From contig NZ_FPCH01000003.1 in NCBI RefSeq assembly GCF_900116175.1, positions 682,001 through 746,000 of the forward strand: DNA of 64,000 nt, written 5' to 3'. Numbering within the stretch: the first letter of the stretch is position 1; each line of letters opens with the position of its first letter. A program made the position numbers and the translations under genes. Below the pieces are notes generated by a model. The model was not told the DNA's origin. It ran no database searches and saw only the letters and a list, made by a program, of their open reading frames with translations. Shown piece by piece: positions 8,766-17,549 of the stretch. This stretch comes from Hyphomicrobium facile. Lineage in GTDB: Bacteria; Pseudomonadota; Alphaproteobacteria; Rhizobiales; Hyphomicrobiaceae.

Positions 8766-9137
8766 TCAGGCGGTCTCGCCCTGCGCGGCTTCGGCAGCCT
8801 TGGCGGCTTTCTCTGCAGCTGCAGCGGCGCGCTCCTGCGCCTTCTTCTTCGGCTTCGCCTTCTCGGGATTGACCGAGGCGGTGCGCTTGGCAAGGCCGGT
8901 AGCGTCGAGCAGGCGGAGAACGCGATCGGTCGGCTGCGCGCCAACGCTCAGCCAATGCTTTACGCGCTCTTCAACGAGCTTGATCCGGTTCGGATCGTCC
9001 TTCTTGAGCATCGGATCGAAGGTGCCGATCTGCTCGATGTAACGGCCGTCGCGCGGGCTCGTGTGGTGGGCAACGACCACGTAGTAGTAGGGACGCTTCT
9101 TGGCGCCACCGCGCGACAAGCGAATTTTCACCGACAT
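8766..9137 (-). CDS. rpsP: 30S ribosomal protein S16
   Basis: This 123-residue protein has the S16 core [20 protein letters not shown] followed by [13 protein letters not shown] and [20 protein letters not shown]. The C-terminal 40 residues are an Ala/Lys/Glu-rich extension, as is common in alphaproteobacteria. It is 54 bases downstream of ffh and is followed by a strong terminator, so it is cut off from rimM. Confidence 0.97.
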   Translation of the reverse strand: MSVKIRLSRGGAKKRPYYYVVVAHHTSPRDGRYIEQIGTFDPMLKKDDPNRIKLVEERVKHWLSVGAQPTDRVLRLLDATGLAKRTASVNPEKAKPKKKAQERAAAAAEKAAKAAEAAQGETA

Positions 9138-9191
9138 AGTACTGTTCTCCTGTTCAAATCGAATGTGTTCTTGAAGTGGTTGTTTGAGACG

Positions 9192-10781
9192 TCATCTTTT
9201 CTTTCCGGGAAGCCCGGGGAACTTCGGCATTCCGCCGCCGAGGCCTGGAAGGCCTTTCGGTAGTGCGCCACCAAGGCCCGGAAGGCCACGGCCGAAACCG
9301 GGAGGAAGGCTTGGCGTGGATCCGCCGCCACCAGCGAGGCCCTTGGCGACCTGCTCCTTGAGTTCGGCGGGAAGCTGTTCCAGCGCCTTCGGGTCGAGCT
9401 TTGCGAGATCGGCCTGCATCGCCTGCATCTCGGCTTCCGAAGGCCCACCACCAGTGCGCCCGAGGAATTTGTTCAGCATGCCGCCGTTGCGGCCCATGGT
9501 TTTCATCATGTCCGCCATCTGGCGGTGCATCTTGAGAAGCTTGTTGAGTTCTTCGACCTTGGTGCCCGAGCCCGCCGCGATGCGGCGCTTGCGCTTGGCG
9601 TCTAGAATTTTCGGATTGCGCCGTTCCTTCGGCGTCATCGACGAAATGATCGCCCGTTGATGAACGAGGCTTTTGTCGAGACCGGCTTCGTTGATCTGGC
9701 CTTTGATCTTGGCGACGCCCGGCAACATGCCGAGCACGCCGCCCATGCCGCCGAGCTTCTGCATCTGCTGCAACTGATCGGAAAGGTCTTCGAGGTCGAA
9801 CGACCCCTTCTTCATCTTCTCGGCGATCTTCGTCGCTTTTTCGACGTCGATCGTTTGAGCGGCTTTTTCGACGAGCGAGACGACGTCGCCCATGCCGAGA
9901 ATGCGCGAGGCGATGCGGCCCGGATGGAAATCTTCGAGCGCGTCCCATTTCTCGCCGACGCCGATCAGCTTGATGGGCTTACCGGTTACAGCGCGCATCG
10001 AGAGCGCGGCGCCGCCGCGGCCGTCACCGTCGGCGCGGGTCAGGACGATGCCTGTCACGCCGATATGGCCATCGAAGGCTTTCGCGGTGTTGACGGCGTC
10101 CTGGCCGGTCAGCGAGTCAGCGACGAGAAGAACTTCGTGCGGGTGGATCGCGGCTTTGACGTCGCGAACCTCATCCATCAGCTCTTCGTCGACGGTGACG
10201 CGGCCGGCGGTATCGTAAATGATGACATCGAAACCGCCGAGCTTGGCTGCGTCTTCGGCGCGGCGGGCGATCTGAAGCGGATTTTGACCCGCGATTATCG
10301 GGAGCGTCGCGACGCCTGTCTGCTCACCGAGGACGCGGAGCTGTTCCTGTGCTGCCGGTCGCCGCGTGTCGAGCGACGCCATCAGCACTTTCTTGCGATC
10401 GCGGTTCGTGAGGCGGTAGGCGATCTTGGCGGTCGTCGTCGTCTTGCCCGAGCCCTGCAAGCCGACCATCAGGATGCCAACGGGCGGGGCCGCATGGAGG
10501 TCAATCGGCTGCGCATCGGAGCCCAGCATCGCCACGAGCTCGTCGTTGACGATCTTGACGACCATCTGGCCGGGCGTGACGGAGCGGAGGACTTCGGCGC
10601 CGACGGCCTTGGCTTTGACCTTCTCGGTGAAATCCTTGACGACATCGAGCGCGACGTCGGCTTCGAGAAGGGCGCGGCGAACTTCGCGCATGGCCTCGAC
10701 GACGTCGCCTTCGGTCAGCGCGCCGCGTCGGGTCAGCTTATCAAGGACGCCTGAGAGGCGTTCTGTCAGCGATTGAAACAT
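9192..10781 (-). CDS. ffh: Signal recognition particle protein Ffh (SRP54)
   Basis: This 529-residue GTPase binds 4.5S RNA and signal sequences and docks with FtsY, which is also encoded in this window. The N domain starts MFQSLTERLSGVLDKLTRRG. The G1 loop GLQGSGKTTT is at about 107-116, and DTAGR, TRADGDGRGG and the Met-rich M domain follow. The C-terminal 45 residues are an unusual Gly/Pro/Leu-rich tail (repeats of GLPGLGG). The frame extends 52 codons upstream, but that stretch is the translation of a dispersed repeat, so the start at 10781 is preferred. The SRP RNA gene was not found here. Confidence 0.97.
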   Translation of the reverse strand: MFQSLTERLSGVLDKLTRRGALTEGDVVEAMREVRRALLEADVALDVVKDFTEKVKAKAVGAEVLRSVTPGQMVVKIVNDELVAMLGSDAQPIDLHAAPPVGILMVGLQGSGKTTTTAKIAYRLTNRDRKKVLMASLDTRRPAAQEQLRVLGEQTGVATLPIIAGQNPLQIARRAEDAAKLGGFDVIIYDTAGRVTVDEELMDEVRDVKAAIHPHEVLLVADSLTGQDAVNTAKAFDGHIGVTGIVLTRADGDGRGGAALSMRAVTGKPIKLIGVGEKWDALEDFHPGRIASRILGMGDVVSLVEKAAQTIDVEKATKIAEKMKKGSFDLEDLSDQLQQMQKLGGMGGVLGMLPGVAKIKGQINEAGLDKSLVHQRAIISSMTPKERRNPKILDAKRKRRIAAGSGTKVEELNKLLKMHRQMADMMKTMGRNGGMLNKFLGRTGGGPSEAEMQAMQADLAKLDPKALEQLPAELKEQVAKGLAGGGGSTPSLPPGFGRGLPGLGGALPKGLPGLGGGMPKFPGLPGKKR

Positions 10782-11162
10782 TCGGCCTTGCAAACCCGTT
10801 CTTGCTAACTCGTTTCGGTCGTCATCCCCGCGCAGGCGGGGATCCGCCCAAGCCTGAAGCCTGGATGGATCCCGGCCTCGCCGGGATGACGTTAGATGTG
10901 GGAACGTCCGTCCCATGCGCAAAGCCGTACTGCGCAAAGCACAAACGCACCCGGGAGCGCCACGCGCCGCCGGATGTTTACCCCCCTGCCTCCCGGACGC
11001 TTTTCGCGAAAAAAGGCCATGTGCAGGGCGGCGGCTCTGAAGTCAGGGCCGTCGGAATGGCGTGGGTATGGGGGAAAGGGCCGAAAAAGTCAACTTTGCC
11101 GGCGGGTGCGACGCCTCTGCGCAGGGCCGGCCAAGCGCAGGATCTCAGCGGCGCAAGGAACC
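10782..11162. other. Intergenic region between ffh and the PagL-like gene
   Basis: This 381-base GC-rich gap has no ORF with plausible codon use. It holds one full GTCATCCC-type palindromic repeat (10821-10890) and the presumed ffh promoter. Nothing else was recognised; a search for an SRP-RNA core gave none. Confidence 0.5.
10821..10890. repeat. Dispersed palindromic repeat (GTCATCCC...GGGATGAC), copy 1
   Basis: This 70-base element begins GTCATCCCCGCGCAGGCGGG and ends CCGGGATGAC, with two internal hairpins (CCCCGCG-CAGG-CGGGG and CCCGGCCTCGCCGGG). Outer ends are inverted repeats of each other. Other copies are at 50637, 52488 and 60708, with diverged relatives at 19364 and 56658. It is non-coding, although translated fragments such as DPRLRGDDD pollute neighbouring frames. 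Confidence 0.85.
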
Positions 11163-11723
11163 TTAGAACCGGTAACCGTAACGGAGGCCGATGCGGTCCA
11201 TGCCTTCGTTGAATTTCTGGGTGTAGGCGTTCGACATGTGCTCGAAATAGACCGAAACGTCGGAATGCTCGTCGAGATGGTAACCAACTTCCATCGGGAT
11301 GTGGAACAGGACGCGCGAGCCTAGCCACTTCTTGTCGGGATCGGAGCCCGGTCCGCCGATTTCGCCGTCGTGGATGGCGGCGCCGAGGCCCAGCCCAAAG
11401 AATAATCCCGACGGGCAATCGCCCTGCCAGCGGGCGTCGATATAGCCGTCGCTGGTGTCGCCGCGGGTGTTGATCGATCCGCCGATGACCGGCCGAATGG
11501 CGCCCCAGGGCAGCGCCCAGGCCGCTGCAAATTGGGCTTCGATATTGATGTCAACGGCGTTGCGCTCGACCTGGAAGCCGCTCCAGAGGTCCGGCACGTC
11601 GTGGGCGAGCACGCCGACTTTGAGGGCATAGAGAAGGCTTTCGGCCGACGCGCCGTTTTCTGCTCCTATCGCAATGACGGCGGCCAGACCGACCGTCGCC
11701 GCGATGCGCACGAAAACCCTCAT
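11163..11723 (-). CDS. pagL: PagL-like lipid A 3-O-deacylase (outer-membrane beta-barrel)
   Basis: This 186-residue protein has a signal peptide (about 1-27, ending GASA). The mature part is an 8-stranded barrel pattern of alternating residues. The C-terminal signature YFEHMSNAYTQKFNEGMD gives the family's His and Ser (HxSNA), with a Glu about 11 residues later, and the protein ends in GLRYGYRF with a C-terminal Phe. PagL removes the 3-O acyl chain of lipid A in the outer membrane. The start MRVFVRIA was chosen for the signal peptide. It stands alone on its strand. Confidence 0.82.
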   Translation of the reverse strand: MRVFVRIAATVGLAAVIAIGAENGASAESLLYALKVGVLAHDVPDLWSGFQVERNAVDINIEAQFAAAWALPWGAIRPVIGGSINTRGDTSDGYIDARWQGDCPSGLFFGLGLGAAIHDGEIGGPGSDPDKKWLGSRVLFHIPMEVGYHLDEHSDVSVYFEHMSNAYTQKFNEGMDRIGLRYGYRF

Positions 11724-12233
11724 CCCCAAAACCCTGTCCCCGACGACTGAGGGAGTAGTTGTGCGTGATTTCGGTATTTGCGCAAGCCGCGAACTAGAGA
11801 AACTCGAGCCGGCTTGCGCCCCTGTCACACTGTCCGGCCGGCCTAGTTGCTAACTTTGCAATGCTGGGGTGGGTCGCTTGCGTTGCCTGCCCCAAGCGCG
11901 CGCCAAGTTGAAAACGCGGCGTTCGTAGGCTCGCTCGTCGGCGGTGAGGCAAATACAACCGTAGCAATAGCAAGGGCGTGCGCGGGCGAAGGCGATTTTG
12001 AAAAGGAGCGGGTTTGACGATGGTTGCGCCATTTATGATCTCATGTGATTTGAGCGACGCTCGCAGTTCGTTCAACTAAAACAAGCATTTGCGGCACACT
12101 AACGGGCAAGCGACGATGTTTGTTCCGCGACGAGGCCAAGGCAGCTGCCGCGATATCGATCATAGCGCGGCCTCTCCGCGCCGTGACCCTGTTCCGATTG
12201 TCATTTTTCGCGCTTCTCGCCATATAGGCTCAC
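11724..12233. other. Intergenic region upstream of dapF
   Basis: This 510-base gap separates the divergent PagL-like and dapF genes. A 60-codon minus-strand frame at 11850-12032 contains CYCYGCICLTADERAYERR, which looks slightly protein-like, but it has no good ribosome-binding site and I do not call it. Promoters for both neighbours should lie here. No repeat element was recognised. Confidence 0.4.
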
Positions 12234-13103
12234 ATGAATACCGCAACGACCCTTCCCTTCCTAAAAATGAACGGACTCGGCAACGAGATCGTCGTTGTCG
12301 ATTTGCGCAATAGCTCGCGGACGTTCACGCCGGAAGAAGTCGCGGCGGTGGCCGCGGATCGCATTTCGCGGTTCGACCAGATGATGGTTCTGCACGCGCC
12401 CAGAACGGCGGGCACCCTATCGTTCGTGCGCATTTACAACGCCGACGGATCGGAAGCCGGTGCGTGCGGCAACGGCATGCGCTGCGTCGGCTGGTTTCTT
12501 GCCCAAGGCGGCGCAGGCGAGCGCTTTCTGGTCGAAACGCGCGCTGGCGTTCTCGGCACGGTCGTCAAAAATCAGGCTTCGATAACCGTCGACATGGGTG
12601 AGCCCAAATTCGATTGGCAGGATATTCCGCTGGCGGAAGAATTTCGCGACACTCGGGCCATCGAGCTGCAAGTGGGGCCGATCGACAATCCGGTCTTGCA
12701 TTCTCCGTCCGTCGTCAATGTCGGCAATCCGCATGCGATCTTCTGGGTCGAGGATCTCGATCTCTACGACCTCGGACGGTTCGGGCCGTTGCTCGAGAAC
12801 CATCCCATTTTTCCGGAGCGCGCGAATATCTCGCTGGCGCAGGTGACGTCTTCGGAATCCATTCTCGTCAGAACGTGGGAGCGCGGAGCGGGCTTAACGT
12901 TGGCATGCGGCTCGGCGGCGTGCGCCGTGGCGGTGTCGGCTGCCCGGAAGCGTCTCACTGGCCGCCGCGTGAAAGTAACCTTGCCCGGCGGTGACCTCAT
13001 GATCGAGTGGGCGGCCAATAACCACATCCTGATGACGGGCCCCGTGGAGTTCGAGTACGAGGGCGCGATCGATTTCTCCAAATTGGCAAAGGTGTCGGTT
13101 TAG
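12234..13103 (+). CDS. dapF: Diaminopimelate epimerase
   Basis: This 289-residue enzyme converts LL- to meso-diaminopimelate, the last step before lysine and a direct peptidoglycan precursor step. The two catalytic Cys are visible in ACGNGMRC and LACGSAAC. The start [20 protein letters not shown] is typical. It heads a likely operon with mtaB (57 bases later) and ftsY. Confidence 0.96.
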   Translation: MNTATTLPFLKMNGLGNEIVVVDLRNSSRTFTPEEVAAVAADRISRFDQMMVLHAPRTAGTLSFVRIYNADGSEAGACGNGMRCVGWFLAQGGAGERFLVETRAGVLGTVVKNQASITVDMGEPKFDWQDIPLAEEFRDTRAIELQVGPIDNPVLHSPSVVNVGNPHAIFWVEDLDLYDLGRFGPLLENHPIFPERANISLAQVTSSESILVRTWERGAGLTLACGSAACAVAVSAARKRLTGRRVKVTLPGGDLMIEWAANNHILMTGPVEFEYEGAIDFSKLAKVSV

Positions 13104-13159
13104 TTCGACGCCCGGCTTCGCTTTTGCGAGCGCCTCTCAAAAGGACGACGACGAAGCTT

Positions 13160-14422
13160 ATGTCCGAACCCGAAGTGATAACGCTCGGCTGCCGGCTGAA
13201 TGTTTATGAATCCGAGGTTATGCGGCGTCACGCGCGCGAGGCGGGGCTTGATAACGCCGTCATCGTCAATACGTGTGCAGTGACGGGCGAAGCCGTTCGC
13301 CAGGCAGCGCAGACCGTGCGCAGGCTGCGACGCGAGAGACCGGACGCGCGCATTATCGTTACCGGCTGCGCGGCGCAGATCGAGCCAGAGCGCTTTGCCG
13401 ATATGGCCGAAGTCGATCACGTCATCGGCAATGGCGAGAAGATGAAGGCGGAGACCTTCGCCGGCCTGTCGACATCGACGAGCGAGCGGGTTCTGGTGAA
13501 CGACATCATGAGCGTGCGCGAGTCGGCGCTCCATATGATCGACGGTTTTCATTCGCACACGCGCGCGTATTTGCAGATTCAGAATGGGTGCGATCATCGT
13601 TGCACGTTTTGTATCATTCCGTTCGGCCGCGGTCCGTCGCGCTCGGTGCCTGCCGGAGAAATCGTCACGCAGGTGCGCGGGCTCGTCGAGCGTGGATACT
13701 TGGAAGTCGTGCTGACGGGCGTCGACATCACGTCTTATGGCCGCGATCTTCCGGGCGCACAGACACTCGGCCAGCTCGTTCGGCACGTGTTGAAGCATGT
13801 GCCGGAACTCGTGCGCCTTCGCCTGTCGTCGATCGATCAAGTCGAAGCCGATGCCGATCTGATGATCGCGCTCGGCGAAGAGGAGCGGTTGATGCCGCAT
13901 CTGCATTTGTCGCTGCAAGCCGGCGACGATCTTACGTTGAAGCGAATGAAGCGGCGGCATTTGCGCGCCGACGCGATTGCGTTCTGCGAGAAAGCGCGGG
14001 CGCTACGGCCTGACATCGTGTTCGGCGCCGATCTCATCGCGGGGTTTCCAACCGAAACGGATGACATGTTCGAAAATTCTCACAGCATCGTCGATGAATG
14101 CGGACTTACGTATCTTCACGTGTTTCCATTTTCTGCTCGCCACGGGACGCCTGCAGCGCGTATGCCGCAAGTTCCGGGGAACGTCGTGAAGGAGCGCGCA
14201 GCGAAGCTTCGCGCCAAGGGCCGAGAGGTGCTCGCTTCATATCTCGAAAGTCAACGCGGGAAGGTGGTTGAAGTGCTGGTCGAACGCGACGGCAACGGAC
14301 GCACGCCGCAATTTGCAGAGGTTCTCATGCAGGGCGAGCGTGTTCACAGTGCGGGCGCGATCGTGAGTGCCCACATCAAGCGCGCGGATGCGCAACGGCT
14401 CGTCGGCGAGGTTTGCGCGTGA
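13160..14422 (+). CDS. mtaB: tRNA t6A37 methylthiotransferase MtaB
   Basis: This 420-residue radical-SAM enzyme converts t6A37 to ms2t6A in tRNA. An N-terminal UPF0004 domain has three Cys (LGCRLN, NTCAVTG, TGCAAQ) for the auxiliary cluster. The radical-SAM motif NGCDHRCTFC lies near residue 150, and a C-terminal TRAM-like part follows. I chose the ATG at 13160 (AAGGA upstream) over a TTG 12 codons earlier. The stop overlaps the ftsY GTG start by 4 bases, so the two are translationally coupled. Confidence 0.93.
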   Translation: MSEPEVITLGCRLNVYESEVMRRHAREAGLDNAVIVNTCAVTGEAVRQAAQTVRRLRRERPDARIIVTGCAAQIEPERFADMAEVDHVIGNGEKMKAETFAGLSTSTSERVLVNDIMSVRESALHMIDGFHSHTRAYLQIQNGCDHRCTFCIIPFGRGPSRSVPAGEIVTQVRGLVERGYLEVVLTGVDITSYGRDLPGAQTLGQLVRHVLKHVPELVRLRLSSIDQVEADADLMIALGEEERLMPHLHLSLQAGDDLTLKRMKRRHLRADAIAFCEKARALRPDIVFGADLIAGFPTETDDMFENSHSIVDECGLTYLHVFPFSARHGTPAARMPQVPGNVVKERAAKLRAKGREVLASYLESQRGKVVEVLVERDGNGRTPQFAEVLMQGERVHSAGAIVSAHIKRADAQRLVGEVCA

Positions 14423-15513
14423 GCGAACCCAAGGAAAAAGGCAAAGGGATCTTCGGCCGCTTTTTCAAAGGTGCGTCAGAGCCTGCCCCTGAACAAGACG
14501 CGAAACGCAGCGAAGACGTTGTTCCGTCCGTTGCTCCGGACGCCGCGCCGCCGGTCGCCGTGGCCCCGGACATCGCCCCTGCAGCTGAGGCGCCGGTGAA
14601 ACAGAGCTGGTTTCAACGGCTAAAGTCCGGGCTCGGCAAAACGTCATCGAAATTGACGTCCGGCATCACGGATCTTTTTTCGAAGCGAAAGCTCGACGCC
14701 AATACGCTCGACGATCTCGAAGATCTCTTGATCCAGTCGGATCTCGGTCTTGAGACGACGAGCCGGATCACGGACGCCATCGGCAAGGGGCGCTTCGAGA
14801 AGGGCATTTCCGCCGATGAGGTGCGAAGCGTTCTCGCGACGGAGGTCGAGCGTGTGCTGACGCCCGTCGCCAAGCCACTTGTCATCGAGCCGTCGCATAA
14901 ACCGCATGTGATCATGATGGTCGGCGTCAACGGCACGGGCAAGACGACGACGATCGGCAAGCTCGCCAACAAATTCAAATCGGAAGGAAAATCGGTTGTG
15001 CTCGCCGCGGGTGATACGTTCCGTGCGGCGGCCATAGACCAGTTGAAGGTATGGGGCGAGCGCGCGGGCGTTCCCGTCGTTGCGCGTGAGGTCGGCGGTG
15101 ATTCCTCAGGATTGGCGTTTGACGCCTTGAAACAGGCGCAAGCAACTGGCGCGGATGTGCTTTTGCTCGATACGGCCGGGCGGCTGCAAAATAAGCAGGT
15201 GCTGATGGAAGAACTCGAAAAAGTCACACGCGTTCTAAAGAAGCTTGATCCGAGCGCTCCGCACGACGTTGTGCTTGTGCTTGATGCGACGACAGGTCAG
15301 AACGCCCTGAACCAAGTCGAGGTTTTTCGAGACCGCGCCGGTGTGACAGGCTTGATCATGACGAAACTCGATGGGACGGCTCGCGGGGGCATTCTTGTTG
15401 CGATCGCCGCCAAGTTCGGCTTACCGGTGCACGCCATCGGGGTCGGAGAAGGGGCGGACGATCTGCAGGCCTTTTCGGCAGCGGATTTTGCGCGGGCCAT
15501 CGCAGGCATCTGA
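14419..15513 (+). CDS. ftsY: SRP receptor FtsY
   Basis: This 364-residue SRP-type GTPase is the membrane receptor for ribosome-Ffh complexes. It has an acidic/Pro-rich A region (about 1-60), an N domain (FQRLKSGLGKTSSKLTSGI), the G1 loop GVNGTGKTTT at about 169-178, then GDTFRAAA, DTAGRLQNK and TKLDGTARGG. The GTG start at 14419 lies inside the mtaB stop (GTGA), which I prefer to the TTG two codons upstream. Confidence 0.96.
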   Translation: MSEPKEKGKGIFGRFFKGASEPAPEQDAKRSEDVVPSVAPDAAPPVAVAPDIAPAAEAPVKQSWFQRLKSGLGKTSSKLTSGITDLFSKRKLDANTLDDLEDLLIQSDLGLETTSRITDAIGKGRFEKGISADEVRSVLATEVERVLTPVAKPLVIEPSHKPHVIMMVGVNGTGKTTTIGKLANKFKSEGKSVVLAAGDTFRAAAIDQLKVWGERAGVPVVAREVGGDSSGLAFDALKQAQATGADVLLLDTAGRLQNKQVLMEELEKVTRVLKKLDPSAPHDVVLVLDATTGQNALNQVEVFRDRAGVTGLIMTKLDGTARGGILVAIAAKFGLPVHAIGVGEGADDLQAFSAADFARAIAGI

Positions 15514-15536
15514 GTTCGCGGGGAACGGAACACCAT

Positions 15537-16205
15537 ATGACCCAAGACTTAAATATCGGGAATCCTCCACTGATGAAGGCACGCAAGCGCTTCTTTCCAT
15601 TCAACGCCGAGCAGACGATCAACATTCTCAGTGAATTCGGTCCGTTGGTGACGATGTTCGTCGTCAACGCCTTCTTCGGCATCAACGCGGGGACCTGGGC
15701 GCTGATCGGCACGACGGTTCTGTCCATCGGCGTGATGCTTTACATGTTCCACCGGCCGCCGATTTTCCCGCTTATCGCGTCGAGCGTCACGATCGTCTTT
15801 GCTGCTCTGACGCTCATCACGCACGACCCGATGTGGGTTCAGATCAAAGTTACGATCTTCAATGCTTTGTTCGGTGTGTTCCTGATTTCAGGGCTTTGGT
15901 TGAATCAGAACTTTTTCAAATATGTTTTCGAGAAAACGTTCCATTACACCGATGAAGGCTGGCACAAGTTTACCTGGAGCTTCGCGCTCTTCTTCTTTTT
16001 GACGGCTGCAGCGAACGAATACGTTCGGCAGACCTTTCAAGAAAACCGGATGTACGAGATTTTGGGCCATGAAATGGACGGTGTGAACGTCTGGATCCTG
16101 TTCAAGGTCGCGATCGTCCTGCCGGTGTCTGGACTTTATGCGTGGGTCCTCACCAGGATCATGCAGAAATATCGCTTGCCCGATCCGGCGCACGTTGAAG
16201 GCTAG
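15537..16205 (+). CDS. Septation protein A family (YciB/IspZ), first tandem copy
   Basis: This 222-residue inner-membrane protein of the YciB family has about six membrane segments. The N-terminal pattern LSEFGPLVTMFVVNAFFGI matches the family's ExGPl motif. The central WVQIKVTIFNALFG and GLWLNQNFFKYVF, and the DEGWHKFTWSFALFFF segment, are characteristic. YciB is implicated in cell-envelope and division-site integrity. It lies 23 bases after ftsY, and a second paralogue follows 5 bases later. Confidence 0.9.
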   Translation: MTQDLNIGNPPLMKARKRFFPFNAEQTINILSEFGPLVTMFVVNAFFGINAGTWALIGTTVLSIGVMLYMFHRPPIFPLIASSVTIVFAALTLITHDPMWVQIKVTIFNALFGVFLISGLWLNQNFFKYVFEKTFHYTDEGWHKFTWSFALFFFLTAAANEYVRQTFQENRMYEILGHEMDGVNVWILFKVAIVLPVSGLYAWVLTRIMQKYRLPDPAHVEG

Positions 16206-16210
16206 AGAAC

Positions 16211-16822
16211 ATGTCGGATCAGCAAAAGGTGCCAGGTACGAGCGATGAGCCGCAGTTCGATCGCAAGCAGTTGATCAAGCTGCTCGTCGAGCTTGGCCCG
16301 CTCGTCGTATTTTTCATCGGCAACAGCCGCTACGGCATCTTCGCTGGGACCGGGGCCTTCATGGTCGCGACGGTCATTTCGCTTGTGGCTTCGCACTTCC
16401 TGCTCGGGCGGATCGCCACGATGCCGCTCGTTACCGGCGCATTCGTTCTTGTGTTCGGCGGCTTGACGTTGTGGCTGCAGGACGACCATTTCATCAAGAT
16501 CAAGCCGACCATCGTGAACGGTCTTTTCGCGGCAATTCTATTCGCCGGGCTTGTCTCGGGCCGTCTGTTTCTCAAGATCGTATTTGGTGACGTCATGCGC
16601 CTCTCCGAAGAGGGCTGGCGGATTCTGACGCTCAGATGGGCGTTATTCTTCGTTTTTCTCGCGATCCTCAACGAAGTGATGTGGCGGCTGTTCTCCACCG
16701 ACACGTGGGTGGCGTTCAAGGTCTTCGGCATTATGCCGATCACGTTCCTTTTTGCGCTCGCACAAATAGGCCTTCTGAAGAAACACGAGGCCGCTGACAG
16801 AAATGGTCCGAATGCGTCGTAA
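16211..16822 (+). CDS. Septation protein A family (YciB/IspZ), second tandem copy
   Basis: This 203-residue protein is clearly of the same family as the gene just upstream. It shares LLVELGPLVVFFIGNSRYGI, then FIKIKPTIVNGLFAAILF, LFLKIVFGD and SEEGWRILTLRWALFFVFLA in the same order, with about six membrane segments. The two copies differ at most positions, so the duplication is old. It starts 5 bases after the first stop and is co-transcribed with it. Confidence 0.88.
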   Translation: MSDQQKVPGTSDEPQFDRKQLIKLLVELGPLVVFFIGNSRYGIFAGTGAFMVATVISLVASHFLLGRIATMPLVTGAFVLVFGGLTLWLQDDHFIKIKPTIVNGLFAAILFAGLVSGRLFLKIVFGDVMRLSEEGWRILTLRWALFFVFLAILNEVMWRLFSTDTWVAFKVFGIMPITFLFALAQIGLLKKHEAADRNGPNAS

Positions 16823-17045
16823 TTCGCAAGCCTGACTCCAGTCCCTTTCTGTTATTCGCAAATTTTTGAACGCCGTTTGCCTTTTCACTGGACGGAGCAC
16901 TCCAGGTAGTATTTCTTGGCAGGAACTACCGGACTGAACTTTAGGTTTGATCATTTCGCCTTATCGCTGAGCCACGGTTTTTGGGTCTTGGAGCTTCGAT
17001 GAATCTTTCGGGGGGGAGATTGGGTGGAATGTACTGGGGCATGGA

Positions 17046-17549
17046 ATGGCACGAGATACAATCAACCGCCTTGAACGGTCGCCTTTGCATCTTCTACACC
17101 GAGCCGGACAATGTGCGGCCGAAATCTTCCAAAGTGAACTTGGCGAGGATGATCTAACACCTCGCCAGTATGCGATCTTGTTGACGGTCGCTAACAACGA
17201 GGGCGTGAGCCAGACTCAGCTCGTGGAGCTGACGGGCATCGACCGCTCGACACTGGCGGACGTGGTTCGCCGCATGCTCAAGAAGGGCTTGCTTCAACGC
17301 CGCCGTACGCGGGACGACGCACGAGCCTATGCCGTCAAGGTGACGGAAGAGGGTGCGAAAGTTCTGAAAGCGCGCGATCCGCTTGCTCGCAAGGTCGACG
17401 AGCGCATCCTGTCGGGGCTGCCCGCATCGCAACGAGACCGGTTTCTCCAGGATCTCGGCGCGATCATTCAGACGCTCAACCGCCTGAGAGAAAAAGAGAG
17501 CGCCGGCAAATCTGCGGACGCTCCCTCAACTCAGCGGCGTGGAGCTTAA
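17046..17549 (+). CDS. MarR-family transcriptional regulator
   Basis: This 167-residue winged-helix repressor has the recognition region LTPRQYAILLTVANNEGVSQ, then STLADVVRRMLKKGLLQRRR and a DDARAYAVKVTEEG wing. A basic/acidic tail of about 15 residues follows. MarR proteins usually control neighbouring or envelope genes in response to small ligands; no obvious target is adjacent. A GGTAGT/ACTACC dyad lies upstream at about 16915-16940 and could be an operator. Its stop overlaps the asd stop by two to four bases (TTAA). Confidence 0.88.
   Translation: MARDTINRLERSPLHLLHRAGQCAAEIFQSELGEDDLTPRQYAILLTVANNEGVSQTQLVELTGIDRSTLADVVRRMLKKGLLQRRRTRDDARAYAVKVTEEGAKVLKARDPLARKVDERILSGLPASQRDRFLQDLGAIIQTLNRLREKESAGKSADAPSTQRRGA

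Noticed and set aside
10782-11162. Possible SRP RNA (ffs) near ffh
   Set aside because: No SRP core such as the GGAAGGAAGCAGCC loop was found.
11850-12032. 60-codon minus frame with CYCYGCICLTADERAYERR
   Set aside because: Faintly protein-like but without a ribosome-binding site or known family; left as intergenic.
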